Source: Galaxea fascicularis
Taxonomy: Eukaryota; Cnidaria; Anthozoa; Scleractinia; Euphylliidae
Assembly (NCBI GenBank): GCA_948470475.1
Contig: OX419345.1
Coordinates: forward strand, 4,040,033-4,104,032
Reading direction: 5' to 3'
DNA length: 64,000 bases
Shown here: positions 37,916-51,955 of the stretch, piece after piece
How positions within the stretch are numbered: position 1 is the first letter of the stretch
Layout: the number at the start of each line of letters is the position of its first letter
Notes under the pieces: model-generated
Seen by the model: only the letters and a program-made list of their open reading frames with translations
Told to the model about the DNA's origin: nothing
The model's database searches: none
Program-made: the position numbers and the translations under genes

Positions 37916-38331
37916 AGAGTACGATCCCTGTTGAACTCACGATGGTGTTCGCTCGAATTTGTCGGTTCGTCATGGCAGGAAACCTTGATGATTCTGTTTA
38001 TCCTCACAACCTACCAATATTACTGAACTGCAGGGATATTCCATTGTTATCGAAGAGTCGTGTAAAGACAGAAAATAAATTTGCCAAAACAATTGAAATG
38101 GGGCTAAGATGTTGTTAGACATCACTCACCTCCCGCCCCCAGCAAAACGCCCATCTATTTATTCTGGTTACAGTCCTCTCCCGGTTATACGATTGCACTT
38201 ATAGGCCCAAGATTATGTAAACACCCGCCTAAAAGGGTATTAAGGTATTCCATTTTAAGTATCCCTGCTCATAAAACAGCACATGCACACGATTAAAATA
38301 GTCCAGGCTTTTGTTTCGAGTTCAAAATGCT

Positions 38332-38337
38332 TTTATT
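38332..38337 (-). terminator. Polyadenylation signal of beta-trefoil-like gene A
   Basis: AATAAA on the minus strand, 56 nt after the stop codon. It is conserved at the same relative place in copy B (51417-51422). Confidence 0.65.
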
Positions 38338-38392
38338 TTTGATAAAACATTTCGTACAGGTTAAAATGTTTTATAGTCAGAACATGTGTTCT

Positions 38393-39757
38393 TCAAATCT
38401 TCTTAAAAATCCGGAAGCCAAATCGGCTATTGGTGACTGCGCAGGAAAGTTTGTTGTTGCTGGTGCAACCGGCGGCGTAAAAATAGCTGTTGTAGTACAA
38501 CCATGAAGTTCGGCTGCCGTAAGAGTACTTGAAAGCCACAATATCATTAAACTGCACTGGGGTACCATCAACAGCACTCCTGGAGAAGATTTGGAAGGTC
38601 AAGTAGTTGTAGGTAAGCCAGCTGTTCCCTGACAACGAGCTTGTACTACTGTAAATAATAGAAATTAAAAGAAAATAGTAAATGTTTAACCCATATAGAA
38701 ATTAAACTTAACAGCGGAGAATAGGCGACAAATTCCTGTAGTATCAAAAAGCATTCACCCTTAATTTGTTCAAACCCTAAGAGTGATCAGCATCAAATTT
38801 CTCCTTGTAATATCAACGCTTTATAAAACAGAGTGGTAACGAGAATTAAGGACAGGGTCACACAGGATCAATTTGCTTCATATTTTAATAACTTCTCTGC
38901 ACCATTTTTATTGAAAATGTGTAGGGGTAACAAATGGGAATTTAAATTTGGATCTTACGGTTATTTTTACCAAAAACATTGCTTGTTGTTCTACTGAATA
39001 AAGCCTAAGACTTCTTGCTGTCATGTAACAGTACGTACTGATGCGACGCATACCTAATCACACGGCATTTGTAGCTGGTAGACGTGCTACAAAACAGCCG
39101 GTAGGAAGTACCATAGGCCTTGGAACTCAGCGAGACTGTATCACCACTGTTGATTGGCTGTCCATCCATCTTTCCCATGGCTGTGATCCTGAAGATCATT
39201 TTGCTGTCGCAGGAGGACCATTCAGAGGAGTTTATAGTAACACCCGGGCAGGTGTTAGCAGCGCAGTAAGATGTATAACAGAGCAACCAGTACTGTGAGA
39301 AGCTGCCAGAGGTGTAAGCCAGGCGCAGAGCAATGTAATCACCGCTGTTGATGAGGGGATACCGGCGACCTTTGAAAATAAAAGAGTAAATTCAATTAGA
39401 CATTTCATCTCTTCTGTAACAAGAAGCTACATAAAAAATCGTAAAATCGCTTAAGTTTAAACCAAACAGGAGCCGAACGCAGCTCGTTTTCATTCAATGC
39501 ATTTCATTGTGGCGGTGAAACTGGGTTTGAAATACTTGTATCAGCTATTGCCTACAGGGAACACAGGGAAGGTTCATCATGATATGAAATTAGTTACCAT
39601 TAGACAGACCAGCCCAAACTTCTTCTTTATCCCCGTAAAACTGAACGTTAGCGTTACCATTGATCGTCAGACCGTTGTTCGGGAGCTGGAGAGTCCCAGA
39701 ATCTACGCCAACCGCGAAACAGAACGTCACAAAAATGGTTGCTGCAACAAACTTCAT
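38393..39757 (-). CDS. Secreted beta-trefoil-like protein, copy A (243 aa)
   Basis: Three exons (39598-39757, 39054-39369, 38393-38648) join to 732 nt in phase. The start MKFVAATIFVTFCFAVG is a clear signal peptide, so the product is secreted. The mature protein shows three related segments: INSGDYIALRLAYTS, INSGDTVSLSSKAYGTSYR and VQFNDIVAFKYSYGSRTSW. Each follows a hydrophobic strand (e.g. MIFRITAMGKMDGQP, LTFQIFSRSAVDGTP). A three-fold repeat of this size suggests a beta-trefoil fold, which often binds carbohydrates or proteins. Cysteines cluster in loops and could form disulphides. I do not recognise a named family; the function is unknown. A paralogue lies at 51956-53305. Confidence 0.85.
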
Positions 39758-42700
39758 TTTACAGGAATCGGCCGTGTAAGGAAGGCTTGACGCTTTTATT
39801 CTTCGGATAGAGATCTGCACACTTTGAAGGCTGAAAACCAACTCGCTACGCTGAAGACAATTTAAGTAGCTAAAGTTGATTATGACATGACTGATTGTCA
39901 ACTCTTTAGTAACTTGTTTCTTCCTCCTAAACGTGTTTCTCAGTTTCAGCCTTTGTCATTGACGTCGTACAGGGGTTGTTGGGCTGTCAATGAAGAATAT
40001 ACTGTTTAACAAACCCGGAACGTGAAAATAAACCGAAGAAATTATCATGGTCACGGCCTGATAAAAAAAAAAATGGCCAAAATTCGTACCCCTTGAGAGT
40101 AACAATTCAACCAAATCTGCAAGAATTTAACCCTCGAAGAGTTGAACGGTTTCCCGTTTTTCGTGAATACCGAATGCAAAATATAACCCAATAAAACTGA
40201 TAAAGTCGCGCTGTTTATCTTTGCGGAAAGCATTTGACCTTTATGCGAGACTACCATTGCTGCCATTTATCTGATTATATATGACACCCGAATTAACAGT
40301 TGTCAACTCAACACTCGGCAAAAACCATATCTGACACCGTTTGGACATGTTAATAGGTTCTTTTTGAACTCAGTGAACTGGCAGTGTACAGGCGGAAGAC
40401 CTCAGAACAATTACAATCAGTACAAAGCAAACAATCAGACAACTCAATTACATTTGAAGCACAATGGGAAATGTTTTCCTCTGTTTAACTGAGAGTTCAG
40501 AACCGCTTGCAGCTATCAGGAAATTGTTGTCTCGCTGATGTGGAATTATGGTTACGTTTCAAACAAATTTACGAGTCCATGACCTTTTGTCTTCAGAAGT
40601 TTTCCGAACCGATGCGTCCGGCCGTAGATTTCCTTTGTAAACATGACAGCCCAAATAAAAGTTGAGGAAGGTTGGAAAAAGAATTCCTTTGCCATCAAGA
40701 ACCCATCCTCAGTTAAAACTGAGTTACTTGTAAACCTCATAACGCACTCTAAATTTTCAGACCTCATGGCAATCAGTGCTCCTTTCGACCAAAAAATTTA
40801 CAAAGGTGATATGTTGAATTCGCAAAAGTTCATGCACTACAGCTTGTCGTTGGTTTGAGTCGTTGAGTTATTGGCGTTGCGTTTTGGTTGCCTTTTTTCA
40901 CGCGTATTTTACTAAGTAATTTTTGTGAGCCTCTCAATTCGAGCGAATTTTGCAAGATTACGATTTAGCAAATTTCCGTTTTATTAGTGTTTTTATCCAA
41001 TGACGATGATGCAGAAAGAGAGAAAATTCGACCAGTGTATATTATGTACATATTTATCATAGATTTTCCTGAGCTGATTTCGGGGTTTGCGTTATAATTT
41101 TCTCTGGCTTTCTTTATCTCCTGATTCGGACCTCATTCACGGTTTATTTCTATAACAAAGTAAAACAGCATACCTTAAATTTCTTTGATGTGTTCCATTG
41201 CTTTCCATGCGATGTACCCTTCCCATAATTGCCTGTTCATTTTATTTTAACCAAATAGGTTCCTCCCTAGCTTATTCAACACACTCTCTGTCTCTCTCGC
41301 TGTGTCATTTCGTTGGCTTTTGCATGTTCTGCCGGCCCGCCTTTGTAGGTTGGTGCCTCAGTTATTCACGCTGCACCTCAAATTAACGAAGACGGTGGTG
41401 CTACAAAGCATGCAGGCCTTGAGGTACCTTTGAGTCGGCAGTTAGCCAGTTCAAAACGTCATTCAGCGCCCTCGTTACGTTCTTCGCTGTCCTGTTTGTT
41501 TATTGTTTCAGTCGTCTACTTCAGCTTTCAACTCAGTGATTCTCCTTGAATCTCCTTGCAAGTTATCAGTCTATCTGTCCATTCCTTTGCCGCGCCATCT
41601 AAGCTACAAATTATTGGTGGGTCGCTGAAATAATCTCTCGAAATATGGTAATATGTGAGTCATTATAACTTTAAAGTTTATCCAGTGTTTCCTCGTTAAT
41701 TATATATATAATGGATGCTTTTGTTTCCTAGTCACATCTCTCCATGCACCCTCAGTTTACTTTTGGAGAATTGAAGCTATCACAAAAGTCAAGGACCTTT
41801 CAACACTTCGAGTTATATTTTTATTAGTGCGGTCTATCGAGTTGGTCTTCTTTCCAACGGTTATCAGCTTGGTATCAAACGTATCTTGTATATATATGTA
41901 AATTAAACCTGCCTATTCAAAAAACGGACATTGTAACTTTACCACAGACGAACACCGGTTTTCACTGTTATCGCCCTCTACTTCCTGGTATATCTTAGCT
42001 GAGATTTTCGCGTTGGTAGGAGTTAGTAGTGTTAAAAGGACCACTTTAAAGCTGAGCAACACTTATTGTATATGTACAGAGACTTCTCACTGCTCAATAA
42101 ACCTTGATTTGCTGATCTTCCCTATCTGTTCACTTCTATTTCGCTGCAAATCTTAAAGTTTACAGAAAACTTTTTCGGTTGTTACACTGAGCATGCTGCT
42201 GATTTTTCTTCATTGTGCTCCCATGATCTCCCAGCGTTCAATCGTACGAATTCACTAATAACAATTTATTGACCAACACATGAATTAGCTATTTTAAAGC
42301 ATTTACGGCTGGCGGAAACAAGTCGCGAGGTTTGACTGACTGATTCTATATTAAGGTTGACGTGGCACAGTCTGTCAGAATTTTCTGTTATACAGCCTTG
42401 ATCATAAATGCAACTAGAATTCGGGCAGAACATGAGCGATAGTTTCATCTATTTTTCTTCTATTAAAAAAACCTGATTGAGTTTTCGAAGTTTCTTTGAC
42501 TGAAGATAAACAGTGCCACCTATATTAATGTATTCATGCAGAAACAGGAACGACTAAATAAGCAGTATGCCATGCTAGCACGGAAGCCAAATTCCTAAAC
42601 GTGAGCGTTTTTTTCAGGTTGAATACCGAGTAATTTGAAACAAAAAAGTGGTATATTGTTTTCATCCCAAACTTTAGGCGAAGAAAACAAATTTCGCCAC

Positions 42701-45700
42701 TCAAACTTTTCGAGTCAAACGCTTGCTAATTCAATGTTTACTTTAACGTCTTTCAAGAGCGAATTTTAACATTATTTTTACAATTAACTACTTAATCATC
42801 TTATGGATCGTGGAAACCCAGTAAAGAGCTGAATCCTCGTTTCTTTCTACGCCGTACGCCCTTGTTACACAAGCGGGTTCACCTTCCGCAAGCACGGCAT
42901 TCCTCGTATTTCAATCAATTGAATGGTCGTTTGGCCTGTGTGCCCCGAAAATAGCTGATCTGAGATCTCATAAATTAAAATTTCCAGCATCGAATTTTTG
43001 TGCTTTTAATTTGTCTAACCTCCTATATTTTAAACGTTGCTCAAAACGGCAAAACCAAATCATCTTCAGTTCTGATTATATCCTAAAAAAATACAGTGCT
43101 TTGCGCAAAAATAACGTTCGGATCATAGATGAGGTCGTTCATAAAGATATGTACAACGATATCACAGGCGTTACACAAATGGCGAAGTAATCAATCCACG
43201 AACTGCTATGGGATCATGAGTCTTTCTAACGTTTTGGGTTGAAATTTCAATTGCCGACTCAGTGCTGGTGGGATAAAATCAGCGATTTTGTTTAGAGAAA
43301 AAGAAATCTATATTTCACTGGATTATTGCGCGACACGCAAAAGCACAAATAAAGAAAAGACGTGTAACAATAAAAATCGCTTTTTCCTTTTTACCCCAAG
43401 CTGAAATAACGAGCAAGGAGCTCACACATTGTTTGTTAATTTCACCACAACTTAAAGAACATGAAGGTCAACGAATACATACATTTCTCTCTATTTTTGC
43501 CCGGCGAGGAAATGAAGACCAAGCCTCCTCCTTAAGAGAGCGTTACAGGTAAATGCCTTGTTTCTGCACGTACTTTTCGACACTTTTCCTTAAATATCTC
43601 GCCAAGTTAAGATTTTATAATTATCCAATCGAAAAATGGCTTCATCAGGCTGGAGTCCTTGGTTTTTGGATGATTTTTGGAATGTTTGGAAGGAAGAAGA
43701 ATTGTTTGGGCGAATGTGGAAAATTACGGAAAATTAGAAAGGTGCTTGAAAACTTTAACTATACATTCTCAGCTAGATTTTCCAATGATTAATATGTAAC
43801 TCGCAAACGCGCGAAATATATAATCATCCATAGTGGATATTCACGCAAAAGATCATCTATATTTTGTACTAAGCACATGCCTCATTTATTCGTTTCCCTT
43901 ATCCGAAATAAAATACTTTACTCTAAAGTGCGATGAGAAACGCGAAGATTATTTTAAATTGCAAGAAATATGATATATAATTCTTTTCTTAAATATATGA
44001 AGCGATTTACGTGAAACAAAGGTATGTAGATTCCTCGCTGATTTGCGGAGACTGAGAACAAACCTAGCGCAAGAAATAAAGCAGATTTCACCTTGATTTT
44101 TACTTAACTACCAATATAAAACGATACACACAAATTTCTTTCCATTTTGGACGATGACTCATTGAAGAAGAAAGAATACCCTAACACTGATGAATTATCT
44201 CCAATATGGGCGGGAAGCGCAAATTTAGTACAAGGACATCACGTTCGATTCTTTCAGTGATGTTTCCCCAATGCACCCGCACTAGACCTAATGTCGGGAA
44301 CGCGGATACGACATTAGTCACACTCAATCTCGATTTAGCACAGTTAAATTCACTCCTTGTGTCTCGATATCTCGTCAACTTCAATCACAAAAGCTTAGAA
44401 AGTTCCTTTTACTTCAACCTTTCGGAGGTTGCTAAGGTAACATGATTGACGTCGATGCTATATGATTAAGAATATCTCATGTGACACTAGCTGATTGTCA
44501 CGCACTTAATAATATTAGTCACGCCATACATATTTCCAACACTAACACGCACGACCAACGCACAGGACTTTTCTTTGGATTTAGCACAGGGAGTACAGTA
44601 GATTTTCTATTTTATGTTAGTGCAATAGTTATGCTTTTGGTGCCGACGTGGAGTTTCTCACTCTGCTAAAAAAGAAATACACAGATTTCGTTGGTCTTTG
44701 CATGCGACGCAAATTTTTCGTTGCTTAGTGTGGCAAAGCGCAAATGCTCCGAGTTCATTTTGATTAACGAGCGCTCTATTTGTGGACAAAATTTGCGGGT
44801 AAAAAACATATCTTTCATCGCTGTCCAAACTTGGGGCAATTAGTTGGCAACATAGATCTCTTTAATTATGGCATGGACTACACGATGCCGGGGAGCCGTG
44901 AAGAATGAAGAGCTTCCACGTTTCTTTCAACTTGATGAGTGATGATATTTTTCGATTATCAAATAAGTGAAAGTCCGACTTAACTTTTATTTACTAAACA
45001 ATGAAGAAGGAACAGCACTGCAAGAAAGTTCTCAGGTCGACTCAGTCGAAGTTTGACGCTTGAGGTTTTGTTTGTTAGAGCTCACTAGATTGCCGGAACA
45101 GCACCGTAAGCAGCCAGTAATACGTACACAGAGAAGAACTGCTCTGTTACGATATTGCTATTCTTCTATAGGGTGTCTAAACGCAGATTAAAATAAGATG
45201 GGAAACTAAAAGCGGAAATGCGAATTGGACGAGTCACTAGGCAGAACAAGGGAGTGGGGTGGAGACGAGAGTGGAGGACAAAACATACTTTCCCTACAAG
45301 GCAAAGTATGATTTGTCTTCAGCAGAGCCTTCCATACGTTTGATCAGCGTTAAGTAACAAGTCAAGATCCTGGATACTAGACAAATAAGTACTAAGAAAG
45401 AGCCTGGGACCTGGCCCTCACAGTGAGACTCAGTTGGGGATATACTTCATGATAACACACATATAGTCGTCCACATATACCTTATAAACCTTAGTTTACA
45501 CTTGAAAACCCCAGTATACTCTAGCATACCTCATAAACTCTGCCCTCAGTTGCATCAATGTAGATAAATAGTTGGGTTCCATATATATATTTCCTTGTCT
45601 TTTTGCGACTTGTTTCAAAATTTGCTTGCTTACTACCTTACTACCTTAAGCTTTAGAAATAAATGGTTAAGCGAGATCTGATAAAACGCAAGCGATCATA

Positions 45701-47580
45701 ACATGTTACGAGGGAGAATCAAATAATGTATTCGTGTCAGAGTTATAGATGTTAGCATCAGAATAGATAAGAGTTGTCCAAAGGTCAGGGTAATCAAGTT
45801 ACTACTATCAACTTTTCCTAAACCTAAAAACTGAGCAGCGGCTTCGTTGTTTTTATATAAAGCACATGGCGTTGGCCTACAGATCAGAGTTAATGATATC
45901 TCAGGCTACACTAATGCAAATGAAAGTTAATTTCTGGGCATAGGAACCATTCGAGGCCCACCTTCATGTTAAGTAGCCAAGTAAAGACTGTTTACTTCTT
46001 ATTTCACTGCCTCTGTTCTCGTCGCAAGGGTTTTGAGACAAAGGGAGGACAATCGTCATGTTGATTGCATTGTCACAATTTTTTTAAATGCTTGGCCATG
46101 TGCTCGCCCCACTGTTTTTGCACCCACTATAAGATGATATGAGTTATGCGTGCTATGATTACAGATTCGAGTTTATTATATCTCCGATAAAGCATGCTCC
46201 CTACGTCACGCGCGTGTATTGTTGACTTGTAATAATGCGTGTAGCCTACATCACCAGCATGTGCGAGTGAGAATCTTAAGAAAGAGAAATAATTATTGTA
46301 AAAACAAAAAAACAAAAAGGATGTGATTCAATACATATTCAGCATTATTTCAAACATAAAAGTAAAATGCGGGTATTGAAATGTTAACAACTTTCATCAT
46401 CAGACTTCCGTAATGAAAGCTCGCTCAAATCTCCAGGACATTTTATCAGAAAGAAATAGAAAACTTGTTTCTCGTACATTGTCGAGTTTTATACACTTGG
46501 GAACTTTTTAGGACACTCACGAAGTGCGAGAAGCTTACTTGCCTAAGGCTTATGCTTCTCTAGGCACTTCTCTTTTGTTTTTAAAAATTCGTGCGTGCTT
46601 AATATATAACTTTTTTGGGCTACTAGTGGTAGTCCACACTACAGTCGTCGAGTCTGTAATGTCCGTCCGTCTGTCCATAACATTCCCTAGGGAGTTAAAA
46701 AACCAATGAGATAAAAGGATTGCGTCATCCTTTACGTTCAATCAAGGCTCTTGCATCACCAGCGCTTTGCTATTGTTTGCATGTTATTTATCTGGTGGTG
46801 TCTTCTGTTTCTTTTCAGCGTATTTGGTAAGTAAACTTTGTCCGTTTTCGCTATGATTTCGACGTGGAGTTATGACAGCTTTCAGAGGATGTATGTCGGG
46901 CGTATAGCAGACAGCTGCATTTATTCTCGCGCGAAGTGATCATAGAAGCAACAAGCAAAAATAGCAAACCAGATGTTTGCATGACACTTCAGACACTTGG
47001 CGTACCGAACATTCCGCATGTAGACAGACACTGAAACTGCAAAACTGCAAACTGAGCGCCCTGTAAGACATTGTATGGAGTTTGAAATAACGTCTAATTC
47101 AAACGAGTAATAAAGGATGAATTTGTTCTTATTTCAATAAAATGAAGGAAGTGTGTTTACCTCATCTATTTTCTGGTGGCCTTTTGATCGATTTTGCGGT
47201 TTTTGGCGGAGTTCGCCAGTCACGTCATAGCGTGTAAGGCGGAGTGGTCATATTATCAACCGTCAACATTGTAAATCTATCAATGGTTTGCACCAGGATG
47301 GGGAGGGTGTGAGGGTCGGACAACGACGGGAATTTGAAGCTTCACCCAGGTAACTGTTCCCTGGGCGTTTGAAAGAAGCTTACGTTGTAATTCGCCTCGC
47401 TCAAACGAACGTAAATTATTTTCTTCTTTAATACACTATAGAACTACAACACCAAAGGAATGATGGTTGGATGCTCAGGCAATCCAATCCAACTTGAGGC
47501 ATCACAAAGAAAACAAAAGGTCTTACTACGAAAAAGCTGAATATATATCGCTAGCAGATTTAACTTTTAAGAAGTATTGC
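39758..47580. other. Gene-poor intergenic stretch
   Basis: Only short reading frames without splice-supported extension or domains. AT-rich and non-repetitive for the most part. About 45240-45410 is related to 56590-56745 (shared TTTGATCAGCG, CAGAGCC/AGAGCC, GGATACTAG/GGAACTAG order). No RNA gene or complete element was seen. Confidence 0.5.
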
Positions 47581-47582
47581 CA

Positions 47583-48330
47583 GCACTAGACGATTCCTTC
47601 CTTTTCTTTTCAGCCGATAATTTTCTTCTCATCTTCAAAGTTGGGAGCACGCTTGTCCGACTCGTATTCTTGCACTACCAGCCACCCGTCTTTACTTTTG
47701 TCTGACAGCTTTATTAACTTCTGACGTTTCTTTATGACCTGCCTCGCTTCTGCTATCAGCTTGAGGACTTCTAGAGGTGCGTTCAGGCAGACCTCTATTT
47801 TACCAAGAATGTGGTCCAATTGCGCATTTAACCCGGCAAACTGCTTCGTATTACCTTTGAATTTAAACTCGACGGCTTCCTTGACGACTTTCGACTTTTC
47901 TTCGAGCTACTTGCTTTTTTCCTCGAGTTGGGAAGCCAGGTAGGTTTTGAACAAAGAGAACACTTGATCAGCCAAAGGTTGCTTTGAATGTTCTTTCTGT
48001 GATGAAGAGTTTACCGTGACTTCGAGCTCCGGAGGGGTTAAAACCTCTGCTTTCAATCAAGCAGACATATTACCCAGCGACAACTTCAATTGCAGCATGG
48101 AAAGCGAGAGTGAGAGGACGAAATAACTCTGAACAGTCTATAAATACTGAAGCTACACCAATCAGGGATACCCAAGGGACACGCCCAAGCCTAACATAGT
48201 CGGCATGTACAGCAGTTCGATTGTTTTCGTCAAATGAAACAGGACCGATTCCATGTATCATGAAGTATGGAGCTACACGGAAATTAACCCCTTTGAGGTG
48301 GGTAGCCCACACACGTACCCAGCCCAAGCC
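47583..48330 (-). mobile_element. Decayed DIRS-like retroelement fragment
   Basis: The minus-strand frame below about 47990 reads QPLADQVFSLFKTYLASQLE, an in-frame stop, then KFKGNTKQFAGLNAQLDHIL, IAEARQVIKKRQKLIKLSDK and DGWLVVQEYESDKRAPNFED. The 'KRxKLIKLxDKSxxGWxxVxEYxSD' arrangement resembles, from memory, the first ORF of DIRS/Ngaro-type retroelements in cnidarians and fish. It stops soon after (KKIIG*), and no reverse transcriptase or recombinase follows. The upstream part (48070-48330) may be its leader. Probably a dead 5' fragment. Confidence 0.6.
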
Positions 48331-48904
48331 TACGGGTACCTATTTTTAGTAAAGCATTCATCCTAGTTATTGATTAAAATTACACGGTAGCATACCATAC
48401 GACTTGTATGTTGTACTGTACATCCTGTGATCAGATTATCAAGTTCAGCCACAAATACATGCCGGGACCTGGATCAAACGCTCCTGGTGTTTCAGTTTTG
48501 GGCCAGCGTTTAATTTCTGCAAGGCCGGCGCATAATCGGGGACCGGCATTTAACAATACACCATTGATAGTCAATGTATGTTCACAAACTGCAAGAAACG
48601 TATCTCAGCCAGTGGCACAGGGTGAGTTCGTGTCCCATCCTCATTGCCAATTGTTGTGTTCAAACTCAGAACAACTCAGGAAGAGAAACAAACTTTACAA
48701 CACAACAAACAACTAACAAACAAAATTACAAGCGCGCACACTTTCATGCGAAAACGAATACTAATTACATACCATGTGCAATTTTATCCAAACTGTGAGT
48801 ATCGGGCGTATGTACATAATTCCCGCGGGGCTAATTGACACTACGCAAAGAAAATTAGAATCAATTAAAAGTGAAACTAAGAGTTTCTCTTATAATTTTT
48901 ACAG
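48331..48904. other. Non-coding spacer
   Basis: No supported gene. Contains a GC-rich patch (about 48460-48560) of unknown nature. Confidence 0.4.
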
Positions 48905-49565
48905 AGTTGCAGAATTTTCTGATCACCTATACGAGTATTATATTCATATTCTTGTGTGATAGGGAATGGAGAATACAAAGTTCCAGTGGTAAGCGTCTTT
49001 TTTTTCTACCGACTGTGACAACGATAAAGGAAACAGTGTTATATGTTCAACGAAAGAATGTGATAAGTGATAATGATGTCACTAATGGGTCTCAATCCCA
49101 TTTCCCAGCCTTTCTTCGACCAAATCTTAGTCCCAGTATTGAAATTAAAAAGAAATCCCAGAGCATTTTTCATTGTTACGTCGAGTTTTAAAACGCAATT
49201 CTGCACTCCATTGCTCTTTTTCGAACTTAAGTGTTGCCGAGTAATAGATTAATCATGTTGTTTTCATAACATTTTGCATGGTATGTTGCGCTGAGTCCAG
49301 GTCCCTGGTTTGTTATAGACTTTTTCTTCATCAAAGCTCCTTCCATACCTTTTGTCTTAGCTGTTGAACTCAGAAAATGTCCAACTATTAACTGTCTTTA
49401 TAATAGCAGAAATGTTTCTCATTCACATTTTGTTACTTTTAGTCCCATTCCAGTGACCCAAAGTAAATCTCATTTTCCCAACTAGTCTAAAACAGGCAAA
49501 TTAATTCCAGTTCTCATTTTACAACTTCAGGACCCACCAATAAGGACTCTTCAAGATCGCCACTG
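48905..49565 (+). pseudogene. Duplicated 3' end of ENOSF1 (exon 14 pseudo-exon and exon 15 remnant)
   Basis: 48905-48988 is clearly related to ENOSF1 exon 14 (35595-35676) and still has TTTTTACAG before and GTAAGC after it. It encodes R-VAEFSDHLYEYYIHILV and then a stop, because a net 2-nt insertion shifts the frame and creates TGA. About 580 nt on, GGACTCTTCAAGAT matches the last codons of exon 15, but the rest of that exon is lost. The following non-coding sequence (GCAAAGT...ATTATTTTG..AACTTTGCA) also resembles the ENOSF1 3' UTR. Not functional. Confidence 0.8.
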
Positions 49566-51955
49566 ATTTAAATCAGGACCATTTGTGTTGCAAAGTGAAT
49601 TATTTTGTGAACTTTGCAAATTTGGTGACAATTTGCATCACTCTTCCTATACTTTCAGTTTTTACTTTTTCTTAACAGTTTTTGCAGTGTGTTGATTACT
49701 CGGTAAATTCCTTTTTGCCGACTTACAACGCACCATTAATTTGTTTTTTACTTGTAGGTGATAATTCGTGCGTAGAACTGACAATAAAAGGAAAAAGCCT
49801 TCCAAATAGCCACATTTATGAAATTTCTCTTAAGTGATAACAATGAGTGGGTTAAAAATCTTTGAATCAGCGTACGTTAGTTAAAAACAAAACAACAATG
49901 AAATATCCAAAGGTAAGGTATTTTCATAAAAAAAGTTATTTCATGGCCTGCAAGGCAAATTTAATAAAAGATTTGTTATTTTTTTGGCATTTTGACGGCA
50001 TTAATTGAATTAGTAATCGTAGTCACATTTTATAATTATTCAGCCATTCACAGTTAATTTACTCATTATTGTCAGGTAAATAATTTATTACGTAAATACC
50101 AAATGAATACATTAACAAACAATTACGTTTGAGTAATTGTAGAAATTGTTTAATTTATATAATATTTTTGTGTCTTGTGCTAGATGTTTAAATTCTCCTG
50201 CGTAGTATTTATACATCTCGTGCAATTCCTTTTTTGAGAATTTGTATGTACATGCTCCTTTCATATACACAAACGGAGATGTTAATGAAAGTTAGGATAG
50301 TGTCTGACATGCTGTCTCACCCCTTGTACTAGAAGATAGCCTTTACATTTCTTGTCACCCACAAAGACTGTTAATCATTGTTTTTAGAGGAACCTTAGAT
50401 GCTGTTCACTAGAGATTGGTACTTAGCTTCTGGTGGTTTATAACGAGTAAAGCTGGTATGTTCACGATTCTCATCACATTTCTATTCATATGGCATTGGT
50501 ATCAGAAGGAGAAAATAGATCTTGGTCACTAGAATTTGGTGGTTCAAGGTATTTAACACTTGCTGGTTTTCTTTCTTCGCAACACTCGTAATACTTAAAG
50601 TGCACCCAACCCCAAAATACTTTTTTCGCTTAAATATATCTTTGCACCTGTTCGAAACACACTGAGCCTTTTTGCACCTTTTCAAACCAAATCTTGACTA
50701 TTTAAAGGCTATAAAAGTTATAGGTCATCTGTACCACGACCGAGCTAGTAAGGAGCATGGGTCTATTCCTTACATGACGTCATAAACTACTTTGCATGCA
50801 TTTTTACAAAGACTTAATGCAATGCAAATCAGTTTGTGACATAAAAAATACAGGGGAACTTTAAATTTTATGTTGACGTAATATTGTAATGTCCAGAGGG
50901 GTTACCATGACAACAGCTTGGGTGTGTGTGATCAGTATCCAATCAAAGGTAAACTTGAAATTGTGGGTGAGATGAACAGGTAACCCAGGATTCTGTCAGG
51001 TATGTCAGCCTACTGAGATTGCCAAAAGCCCAACTCTCGATCTAAAATAAAAATGCCACAATTCCTGAACTGATCACTGAGAAATTGTGCTCATAAAATT
51101 AACCAATGAACTTATGCCCCAGAACATTTGGGGGGCTACAGCGAGGCTTCCCATCAAAACAAAAAAGGCAAGACTTTTCCCCTTTCGTTCTTATCTGTTT
51201 GTTTGAAAGCTTGAACCCCGATAACAGAAAAAAGGTACTCCTTTCGAGAATGACTAAAATCGTGCAAGATATTGATGTGGTTTTTTTTGTCTGTTTGCAT
51301 TTTTTTACACGCTCCACGAAATTGAACGTTCTACTTTATCAGTGAGTTTGTTAAAACACAGCACACGATAATAAAGTTAGCAAAAAATGCAGGCCAGGTT
51401 TCAAGCTCAAAATGCTTTTATTTTTAATAAAGCATTTGGTACAGCTTAAAATGTAACAATCATATGGCCAAAAGCTCTAAAGAGAATTTAAAGTTCATCA
51501 ACAGGCAGCCCAATCGTAGTGTCTGAAATAAAAATTTATGTAAAAAAATACGCCGAGGTGACTGTCCACTCAAACAAATCGATGGCATTGCACTTACACG
51601 TGCCATAAACTGAAAGGAAACAATAGAGTAAAGGTAAGGAGGCTTAAGTTGGCTAAAATATCAGTATTTCCACCGCTATTCGGTTCCCCTTTGGCCCTTT
51701 AACGGCATCTTTGATGTCACACACTATGATTGGGCTACCTGTGGTTCATCATACACTAACAGCTTGACTTGCAAAACATGCTGCTAAACATATTCCAGTA
51801 TAGTCTAACACTGACTTTATTTCTCCGCAACGCTAGTTCAGCTTTGCGAGAGCTCAGTTAAATGTTACGAACAAAATGTTTTCAGGATTAATTAGGCCAT
51901 GGAGTTGTTGCAATTTAACTGTTTTACACCGTGGTTTAGTCACAACATGCGTGTT
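49566..51955. other. Duplicated intergenic segment
   Basis: No gene. Short stretches (for example AAATTCTCCTGC and TCACTAGAGATTGGT/TCACTAGAAATTGGT) match the sequence after ENOSF1 at about 37.1-37.6 kb in the same order, consistent with one larger duplication. Confidence 0.5.
51417..51422 (-). terminator. Polyadenylation signal of beta-trefoil-like gene B
   Basis: AATAAA on the minus strand in a context matching copy A (AAAAATAAAAGCATTTTGA), but here about 530 nt beyond the stop because of an insertion. Confidence 0.5.

Noticed and set aside
38893..39298. Plus-strand frames over exon 2 of the beta-trefoil-like genes (also 52572-52829)
   Set aside because: Antisense shadows of the real minus-strand exons, which have signal peptide, splice sites and paralogue support.
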